DNA of 16,660 nucleotides, from contig BQJH01000033.1 of the NCBI GenBank assembly GCA_021604605.1, positions 1 to 16,660 on the forward strand, written 5' to 3'. The translations under genes were made by a program, and so were the position numbers. The notes under the pieces are model-generated. The model was given only the letters and a program-made list of their open reading frames with translations, had not been told where the DNA came from and ran no database searches. The DNA is from Hyphococcus sp. GTDB lineage: Bacteria; Pseudomonadota; Alphaproteobacteria; Caulobacterales; Parvularculaceae. Shown in pieces: positions 1 through 5,348 of the stretch (position 1 is its first letter; each line of letters begins with the position of its first letter).

Positions 1-36
1 GCCAGTGCTGCGGCGTTGCGCTCCAACCTCGACTGA
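1..36 (+). CDS. ccmB: CcmB, heme exporter permease subunit (C-terminal tail only)
   Basis: The first 36 bases read in frame as ASAAALRSNLD followed by TGA. An Ala-rich stretch followed by Leu-Arg is how many CcmB proteins end, and the next gene is a clear ccmC, which normally follows ccmB. CcmB is the membrane subunit of the CcmAB ABC complex of System I cytochrome c maturation. Only eleven codons are present, so the call rests mostly on context. The stop is directly followed by the possible GTG start of ccmC, which suggests translational coupling. Confidence 0.6.
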   Translation, partial: ASAAALRSNLD

Positions 37-795
37 GTGATCGCTATGGCCTTTTTTTACGACCTTGCAAATCCTGTTCGTTTTGAACGTATCACCCGGT
101 ATATTTTTCCGGCGGTGCTTGGGTTTGCCTTAGTGACGGGCGCGGCAGGAGTATATTTTGCGCTGTTTAATTCCCCTGCTGATTACCAACAGGGCGATAG
201 TGTGCGGATCATGTATGTGCATGTTCCCGCCGCCTGGATGGCGCTTTTTTGTTATTCCCTCATGGCCTTTGCTTCTGCGGTTGGATTTATCTGGAAGCAC
301 CCGCTTGCTGATGTTGCAGCGAAAGAGACAGCGCCCATTGGCGCCGGATTTACTTTTCTGGCGCTTTTTACGGGCGCCTTGTGGGGCAAGCCCATGTGGG
401 GCGCCTGGTGGGTTTGGGATGCGCGACTGACCTCGGTTCTGGTGCTCATGTTCTTGTATCTCGGCTACATGGCGTTGTGGCGCGCCGTCAGCGATAAATC
501 GCGCGCGGCAAGGCTGGCGGCTATTTTGGCGATTGTGGGTTTTATCAATGTGCCGGTGATCAAGTTCTCGGTGGATTGGTGGAACAGCCTGCATCAGCCG
601 GCAAGTGTTTTTAAGGCGGGCGGCCCGTCGATTGATGGCGCCATGCTGATCCCGTTATTTTTGATGATTGCCGCTTATATGTTTGGTTTTACGGCTATGC
701 TGCTTCAATCGATGAAAAACGAGTTGCTTGAGCGACGGCTGTCGCGTCTGGAGCGGGTTGAAGAAGAGCGAACTGCGAAGTTGGTGGAATTATGA
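37..795 (+). CDS. ccmC: CcmC, heme-handling membrane protein of cytochrome c maturation
   Basis: CcmC takes heme at the periplasmic face of the inner membrane and loads it onto CcmE. The protein (252 aa from the GTG at 37) has about six hydrophobic segments. It carries the tryptophan-rich signature WGAWWVWD at residues 121-128, and two histidines at the places expected of the external heme ligands: His62 in YVHVPAAW and His186 in SLHQPAS. The length is normal for the family. The start is uncertain: GTG at 37 abuts the ccmB stop, while ATG at 46 gives a protein three residues shorter, and neither has a strong ribosome binding site. The 3' end overlaps the ccmE start by four bases (ATGA), so the genes are co-transcribed and probably translationally coupled. 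The charged C-terminal tail after residue 225 should lie in the cytoplasm. Confidence 0.95.
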   Translation: MIAMAFFYDLANPVRFERITRYIFPAVLGFALVTGAAGVYFALFNSPADYQQGDSVRIMYVHVPAAWMALFCYSLMAFASAVGFIWKHPLADVAAKETAPIGAGFTFLALFTGALWGKPMWGAWWVWDARLTSVLVLMFLYLGYMALWRAVSDKSRAARLAAILAIVGFINVPVIKFSVDWWNSLHQPASVFKAGGPSIDGAMLIPLFLMIAAYMFGFTAMLLQSMKNELLERRLSRLERVEEERTAKLVEL

Positions 796-1256
796 GTAAA
801 AAACAAAAACGGTTTGCGTTGATTGCTGGCGTCTTCGTTGTCGCGGCGGTCGGGATATCCTTGGTGCTCACGGCTTTGAGTAACTCCATCACGTATTTTT
901 ACACGCCCAGCGAGTTGGCGGATGCTCCCCTTTCTTCCCGCCCGATCCGGCTTGGCGGCCTGGTGATGGAGGGCAGTCTTGATACAAGTCAGGATAGCGC
1001 CAATCAAAAGCAGATGGTTTCGTTTGTCATCACAGACGGCGGCGCGACAACTAAGGTCGCTTATACGGGAATTTTGCCAGACCTTTTCCGGGAAGGCCAA
1101 GGCGTGATTGTGCAGGGCCGGTTAGGGGCCGATGGTGTTCTTGCCGCCGACACGGTTCTCGCCAAGCATGATGAAAACTATATGCCGAAAGAAGTCGCTG
1201 ATGCTCTAAAAGAGCAGGGCCATTGGCAAGATGATACCGCCAAGCCTGGGTATTGA
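792..1256 (+). CDS. ccmE: CcmE, periplasmic heme chaperone
   Basis: CcmE binds heme covalently and passes it to the CcmFH ligation machinery, which attaches it to apocytochrome c. The 154-residue protein has a short basic N-terminus, one membrane anchor at about residues 8-28, and a periplasmic beta-barrel (OB-fold) domain. The heme-attachment signature is LAKHDENY at residues 123-130, with His126 as the expected covalent heme ligand and Tyr130 as the axial ligand. An acidic, poorly conserved tail follows, as is usual. The start overlaps the ccmC stop in an ATGA arrangement. The gene sits between ccmC and ccmD, whereas ccmD is normally directly downstream of ccmC. Confidence 0.97.
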   Translation: MSKKQKRFALIAGVFVVAAVGISLVLTALSNSITYFYTPSELADAPLSSRPIRLGGLVMEGSLDTSQDSANQKQMVSFVITDGGATTKVAYTGILPDLFREGQGVIVQGRLGADGVLAADTVLAKHDENYMPKEVADALKEQGHWQDDTAKPGY

Positions 1257-1265
1257 GGAAAACAA

Positions 1266-1418
1266 ATGACGGATTTTTTGATGATGGGCGGCTATGGCGG
1301 CTATGTCTGGTCGGCCTATGGTGTGACTGTCGCCGTCTTCCTTGGGCTGGCGGCTTACATCCGTCTGAGAGCGAAGCGGTTGCACGAGCGTCAGGCCCGC
1401 GGAAGTACAAAAAGCTAG
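1266..1418 (+). CDS. ccmD: CcmD, small membrane protein of the heme export complex
   Basis: This is a 50-codon gene that is easily missed. It starts MTDFLMMGGYGGYVWSAYG, continues into a hydrophobic segment (about residues 17-32) and ends in a basic tail (RLRAKRLHERQAR). The MGGY-x-x-YVW-x-AYG pattern before a single membrane span followed by a positively charged cytoplasmic tail is typical of CcmD, which helps release heme-loaded CcmE from the CcmABC complex. A good ribosome binding site, GAGGA at 1255-1259, lies six bases before the ATG and overlaps the ccmE stop. It is the last ccm gene here; ccmF, ccmG and ccmH are not in the downstream sequence. A frame overlapping it from 1253 to 1438 is a shadow. 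Confidence 0.9.
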   Translation: MTDFLMMGGYGGYVWSAYGVTVAVFLGLAAYIRLRAKRLHERQARGSTKS

Positions 1419-1434
1419 AGATACACGCCTCGAG

Positions 1435-1563
1435 CTAGCTCTCCGCGAGGTGATGCCCCAGCGCCTCTAAAACTTGTTTTCCGTGATTTACAACCCGGCT
1501 TTTGTCGGCTATCGAGGCGATCCGATTTCGCAGCGATGTTGAGAAATTAGACGAGACCACCAT
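1435..1563 (-). CDS. possible 42-residue ORF of unknown function
   Basis: An ATG-to-TAG frame on the reverse strand fills most of the spacer between ccmD and tRNA-His. Its protein begins MVVSSNFSTSLRNR and ends EALGHHLAES. The composition is plausible for a short helical peptide, but I recognise no family. No ribosome binding site is seen at a suitable distance from the ATG. It could be the 3' remnant of a lost larger gene, a real small protein, or chance. No convincing terminator for the ccm operon is visible in this spacer either. Confidence 0.2.
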   Translation of the reverse strand: MVVSSNFSTSLRNRIASIADKSRVVNHGKQVLEALGHHLAES

Positions 1564-1614
1564 ACGTTGAGAGCGGTCGGGACGTTTTTTCCCTCCCCCG
1601 TTTCAACATAAAAT

Positions 1615-1691
1615 GCCGCCTTAGCTCAGTAGGTTAGAGCGCTTGATTGTGGATCAAGAGGTCCCCCGTTCGAACCGGGGAGGCGGTACCA
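1615..1691 (+). tRNA. tRNA-His (GTG), without G-1, with coded CCA
   Basis: A full cloverleaf can be drawn: acceptor arm 1615-1621 with 1681-1687, D stem 1624-1627 with 1637-1640, anticodon stem 1642-1646 with 1654-1658, and T stem 1664-1668 with 1676-1680 around the TTCGAAC loop. The anticodon loop 1647-1653 has GTG at 1649-1651, so the tRNA reads histidine codons. The discriminator is A at 1688 and CCA is coded at 1689-1691. Position 1 is G opposite U72 (T at 1687), and the base before it is T, so there is no templated G-1 to pair with C73. Loss of G-1 together with A73 and U72 is the state described for Caulobacter crescentus and related alphaproteobacteria, which use a divergent histidyl-tRNA synthetase. 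Confidence 0.97.
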
Positions 1692-1729
1692 TTCTTCTCC
1701 CAAATGAGTGTTAGCTCCCCCCAAATGGA

Positions 1730-2575
1730 TCAACAAACCGTATTATGGTTGAGCTCACCCTTCGTCGTGGTCTCTGAAGCATACTTATATCTGCTGTTAT
1801 AGCCTGACCGATCCGCCCTTGATGGCGTCATACCCAATATTGATCGAAATTCCCTCGTTAAATGAGATTGATCCGTGTATCCGCAATCTGCAGCGACTTT
1901 AGCCCAGGAGTTTGAAGAGTTGTGCGCAAGGCTGGCATATTGACACCGAACAACACGAGCATACTGTTTTATCGTCAATCCAACTTCTCTTTTAAAAAGC
2001 TTCTCTAACCATCTTTGGCTCATCTCGAATTTACGGGAAAGTGCGCTAATAGAGATGTTCCCATTATTGGTTCGTATAACGCTTATGGCGGCGGCTGATA
2101 TATTGCAAATATATTGTGCGGATACTTTGCCGTTGAGCCAAGAGTTCAAAATATTAACTCTATTCTCAAAAGTTGCTTCGATTAAACTGGAATACAATGA
2201 ATCAAATTCATGAGAAAACAGATCAGTTAAGGGAAGGCGTGTGCTACTCGCCTCCGAGGCGTCGCTGGAGGATAGAAGTTGTTTGGTATAAAGCGGGTTC
2301 AACTCGACAACAAAGGTGTCAATATTATCGTTTCCGGTTTTGTATGCGGAACTTTTATCTGAGATGCCGATAAAATCTCCATACGGTATACTCTGACATT
2401 GCGCTGGTAACCCTTCCACAGCGAGCGGTAAATTTCCGAAATGAAACCCAATTCTAGAAAACCCTGTAGCTGTTACAGGTTCCGAGCTTGTGGCATTGAT
2501 CGAGGTTGCGCTGTGGAGAAAGGGGGAGCTCACCAGTTTGGAAACGCAAAGCGTGGGATTGCTTAATTTTTTCAA
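1730..2575 (-). CDS. AraC-family transcriptional regulator
   Basis: The C-terminal part (about residues 173-255 of 281) is a double helix-turn-helix of the AraC/XylS type. The first helix pair includes ISALSRKFEMSQRWLEKLFK, and the second includes KVAADCGYTDQSHLTREFR followed by the usual G-x-TPS. The N-terminal part, with GFSRIGFHFGNLPL near residue 40 and a GDFIGISD stretch near 67, resembles the short sensing domain found in many AraC regulators of unknown ligand. The start is uncertain: the frame is closed upstream by a TGA and has no early ATG. The best candidate is TTG at 2575, and a GTG at residue 15 is an alternative. The gene is divergent from the hydrolase-protease pair across about 210 bases and probably controls it, an inference from position only. 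Its base composition is AT-richer than the ccm genes. Confidence 0.85.
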   Translation of the reverse strand: MKKLSNPTLCVSKLVSSPFLHSATSINATSSEPVTATGFSRIGFHFGNLPLAVEGLPAQCQSIPYGDFIGISDKSSAYKTGNDNIDTFVVELNPLYTKQLLSSSDASEASSTRLPLTDLFSHEFDSLYSSLIEATFENRVNILNSWLNGKVSAQYICNISAAAISVIRTNNGNISISALSRKFEMSQRWLEKLFKREVGLTIKQYARVVRCQYASLAHNSSNSWAKVAADCGYTDQSHLTREFRSILGMTPSRADRSGYNSRYKYASETTTKGELNHNTVC

Positions 2576-2724
2576 ATGCGGCCCCGGTCAAAATAGCACC
2601 CACATGGCGCCAAATCTTAGGCTCCATTTGTGCAACACCGTTCGAATTTTTACAAGACGCCCTGTATGGGGCCTGATTTAAGGAAACGCACTAAAAATAT
2701 GTGAGTTTGTAGTCACGTCTATCA

Positions 2725-2761
2725 AGTGATCGGTGTTTTAGTGCTAGGGCAATCTAGTGAT
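2725..2761 (+). promoter_or_regulatory. possible regulator site: three spaced AGTGAT-like repeats
   Basis: In the spacer between the divergent AraC gene and the hydrolase gene, AGTGAT (2725), AGTGCT (2740) and AGTGAT (2756) recur in the same orientation at 15 and 16 base intervals, just upstream of the hydrolase start. AraC proteins commonly bind short direct repeats near the target promoter. The repeats are short and could be chance. I could not pick out a convincing -35/-10 pair in this spacer. Confidence 0.25.
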
Positions 2762-2784
2762 GCTTTAGGCGGAGAGGATTGGCG

Positions 2785-4281
2785 ATGCAGTTGCGTGCAA
2801 ATATTATAGTCAGCCTGGTGAGCTTTGGGGTGGCGTCATGTACGTCAATAGATGAAAATATTAACAGTACACCCGGTGCAGTTGAGGTGCAACATAGCGC
2901 AACCATACCCGCCCCGGAACAACTTGATCAGTATCGAAGTGAATTTGAAGCAGCCATTGCTGACGGAAAATACCCATCGATAGCCGTCTCCGTGATAGAT
3001 GATGGAGAAGTCGTGTGGCGAGAAACGTTTGGCCAGTCTGATATAGAGTCTGGCGCATCGGCTACTGTTGAAGACGTCTATGCTGTAGGGTCTTTGTCAA
3101 AGTCTATAACTGCTACCGTTATTATGTCGATGGTGGAAGATGGGCTAATCGACTTAAATGGCCTTGCGGAAGATTACCTCGACGTTGAATTGATGCGTGT
3201 TCAGCCAATGGACAAGCCTAGAGTCAAAGACCTCATTCATATGACTGGCGGCATTCCGCATGGTCACTTTAGTCCGGGCATAGGTAAGTCCGATGCGGAC
3301 CATTATATTAGTAGATTTGCTGTCCAGGCGTTTCCGGCAGGTAAGCATTTGCTCTATTCAAATTATGGCTATGGCTTACTTGAGCGAATTGCAGAGCTTG
3401 TAGATAAAAAGCCGTTTCATCAGGTTGCGAAGGATCGAGTTTTCGCTCCGTTAAGAATGAGCACCGCACGCGCTGAGGGGTTAGGTAACGGCCCCTACGA
3501 TTCCACGTTATATGACGAAGACAAGAATGTAATACCGCCCTATGAGTGGCGACCTGTATCTGGCGGCGGTATGAGTTTTTCGCTTACGGATCTAGAAAAG
3601 TATGTACTATTTCATATGGGGATAGCGGCTAATGCTGACGCTGTTCTTTCGAGTGCAACCCGGGAGAAGATGCAGACTACATTCCCGGACCTTGAAGCCC
3701 CTATCGTTGCGTTAGGTCTGGGTTCTTTGCAGATTTCTGAAAATGAGCGCCTCTTGATGACAAGTGGAGCAATTGCGGGTGGAAGATCAGCAGCGTTTAT
3801 GTTTCCTGCGAAAAGGGACGCTGTTATTTTTCTTACTAATTCGCGGGGTGATTCAGGAGAAGTTGAGCTGACTACTGTTAGGGTGATGGATACTTTAAAT
3901 CCAAGCACTTTTGATAAAGCAATTGCCATCGTTGAAGCTCACAATGCCGCTCATTACCCCGAATTTGAAGGCCAAAAATCATTCCTAGGGTCATGGTGCG
4001 GTGTTTTTAAGTCGACCAATGGCGATAGAATCGATGCTGAAGTTGAAATAAAATCTAGCGGTAAGGCGATCGTCTCTTTTAATGAATCAGAGCCAGTTTC
4101 AGCAGAGTTAGGTCTGCACGACGCGAAAGTCAGTGCTTCGGTTTTTACTGAGCATGATCGTATGCGATTTAACTTTATGCCTGATGGCGATGGGCTCATC
4201 GGTTCAGTTGTTACGACGAATAAGGACGCGCCGTTGATAAATGATATGCCTCATGTGGGTCGTATGCAGAGGTGTCAGTAA
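2785..4281 (+). CDS. lipoprotein serine hydrolase, beta-lactamase/penicillin-binding fold (class C-like)
   Basis: The 498-residue protein begins with a lipoprotein signal (about residues 1-18) ending in lipobox VASC with Cys19. Thr at +2 predicts outer-membrane retention. The hydrolase domain covers about residues 45-370. It has the SxxK nucleophile motif S103-L-S-K106, the tyrosine motif Y191-S-N193, and the SGGGMSFSLTDLEKY stretch usual in this family. The third motif is TSGAIAGG near 327 instead of a KTG or HxG box. A C-terminal domain of about 100 residues follows, with Cys405 near its start and Cys497 at its end. The ATG at 2785 is preferred over an in-frame TTG at 2779 because GGAGAGG (2771-2777) lies seven bases before the ATG but only one before the TTG. 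Relatives include esterases, D-aminopeptidases, carboxypeptidases and AmpC; the substrate cannot be told. The CPBP gene follows on the same strand. Confidence 0.85.
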   Translation: MQLRANIIVSLVSFGVASCTSIDENINSTPGAVEVQHSATIPAPEQLDQYRSEFEAAIADGKYPSIAVSVIDDGEVVWRETFGQSDIESGASATVEDVYAVGSLSKSITATVIMSMVEDGLIDLNGLAEDYLDVELMRVQPMDKPRVKDLIHMTGGIPHGHFSPGIGKSDADHYISRFAVQAFPAGKHLLYSNYGYGLLERIAELVDKKPFHQVAKDRVFAPLRMSTARAEGLGNGPYDSTLYDEDKNVIPPYEWRPVSGGGMSFSLTDLEKYVLFHMGIAANADAVLSSATREKMQTTFPDLEAPIVALGLGSLQISENERLLMTSGAIAGGRSAAFMFPAKRDAVIFLTNSRGDSGEVELTTVRVMDTLNPSTFDKAIAIVEAHNAAHYPEFEGQKSFLGSWCGVFKSTNGDRIDAEVEIKSSGKAIVSFNESEPVSAELGLHDAKVSASVFTEHDRMRFNFMPDGDGLIGSVVTTNKDAPLINDMPHVGRMQRCQ

Positions 4282-4377
4282 TAACAGCAGCGGTGGCAAT
4301 TATATCCTATTCAAGACCAACGGAAATGAGTGGCGCTAGTTGGCGTGAGTAACTCAGTTATGGGAGTTCGTAAGTAG

Positions 4378-5271
4378 ATGGGCACGATATTTAATGGGCG
4401 GAATGGACAGCTGCGGCCACTATGGCGAATAGTCATATTTTTGATCTTTACAGTTTTGATCGTACTGGCTGTAAATATTGGTTGGCGCTTGTTGGATTTG
4501 CCGCCGCAGCGGACTGACGGGCAAACTCAGGCCTGGCCTTTTCTTGCATTTGCGTCATTGGTTTCAGGCGGAAGTTTTATTCTGGTAGCTTTGTTATTGC
4601 GCGCAATCGAAGGTGTAGGATTGTCTGCTATCGGGCTGCCGCTTCGTAAAAATGCGATCAGTGATACTTTTAAGGGGACGTTGTTAGGAGCAATTCCAGT
4701 ATCGCTGATGATGATTTATGCGCTACTTAGCGGTTACGGGGCGATATCTTTTAACGGAATTGAAGTTAAGGCTTTATTGTCCGCTGTGGCGCCTCTTTTA
4801 TTGGCTGGCTTCCTGCTTGCTGCGTGGGAGGAGCTTACTTTGCGTGGATATTTGTTGAGGCAACTATCAATTAGTTTAACGCCGCTGGGCGCTGCCCTGA
4901 TAACCGGCATAATATTTGGTTTGCTTCATAGCGGCAATCCTGGTGCAAACTGGGAAGGTGTTTTGTATACTGCCGCTGGCGGCATGCTCATGGCATTATT
5001 GATGTTTCGAACTGGATCCTTGTGGCTTTTGATAGGATACCATTTTGGTTGGAACACGACAGGGTCTGTAATATTTGGGCTCGACCTGTCGGGTTTCAGT
5101 GAGAGCAGCACTATATTTAATTCCACTCTAACCGGAGAAGATTGGTTGACTGGCGGCAATTACGGTTTTGAAGCATCCCTTCCCATCGTCGTTGCAGAAG
5201 TTGTAGTACTTGGTGCGGCTTGCCTTTTTTGTAATCGCTCAAGCAAACCAGCTGATTTTATTCCACAATAA
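4378..5271 (+). CDS. CPBP-family intramembrane metalloprotease (CAAX-protease-like)
   Basis: The 297-residue protein is a multi-pass membrane protein with about seven or eight hydrophobic segments. It carries the three conserved motifs of the CPBP/Abi family in the right order: E151-E152-x3-R156 (WEELTLRGYLL), F180-x3-H184 (FGLLH), and H222-x3-N226 (HFGWN). These glutamate and histidine residues form the catalytic site inside the membrane. Bacterial members have been linked to bacteriocin immunity, peptide maturation and membrane protein processing; the substrate here is unknown. A GGGAG at 4362-4366 could serve as the ribosome binding site, at a rather long spacing. The gene follows the lipoprotein hydrolase by 96 bases on the same strand with no obvious terminator between, so both may be one transcript. 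Like its neighbours it reads AT-richer than the flanking ccm and secretion genes. Confidence 0.9.
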   Translation: MGTIFNGRNGQLRPLWRIVIFLIFTVLIVLAVNIGWRLLDLPPQRTDGQTQAWPFLAFASLVSGGSFILVALLLRAIEGVGLSAIGLPLRKNAISDTFKGTLLGAIPVSLMMIYALLSGYGAISFNGIEVKALLSAVAPLLLAGFLLAAWEELTLRGYLLRQLSISLTPLGAALITGIIFGLLHSGNPGANWEGVLYTAAGGMLMALLMFRTGSLWLLIGYHFGWNTTGSVIFGLDLSGFSESSTIFNSTLTGEDWLTGGNYGFEASLPIVVAEVVVLGAACLFCNRSSKPADFIPQ

Positions 5272-5348
5272 TATAGCTGTTAAACAATTTTAATACCGCT
5301 TGTAGCGAGGTGATCACTGGAATGTGACCGTTAGGGATGGCTTGTCAT

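Noticed and set aside
705..1100. Long reverse-strand frame across ccmC/ccmE, and similar ones at 1051-1410, 10649-11176 and 13606-14073
   Set aside because: They are antisense to well-supported genes, lack recognisable domains and are shadows of codon bias on the coding strand.
1539..1566. TTGAGA at 1539 with CATACG 16 bases later as a promoter for tRNA-His
   Set aside because: The -10 match is only three of six bases; the signal is too weak to list as a feature.
1671..1691. Use of the tRNA-His 3' end as an integration site
   Set aside because: I found no second copy of this sequence in the window and no integrase gene, so there is no direct evidence.
2454..2627. 57-codon reverse-strand ATG frame (MEPKIWRHVG...) overlapping the start of the AraC gene, suggesting a frameshifted N-terminus
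   Set aside because: The annotated AraC frame already supplies a sensing domain of sensible length, and the overlapping frame has no good ribosome binding site or family resemblance.
1445..5314. The 10-base word GCGAGGTGAT at both 1445-1454 and 5305-5314, flanking the accessory block
   Set aside because: It is too short to be called a target-site duplication or att pair, the flanks diverge at once, and a chance match is quite possible.
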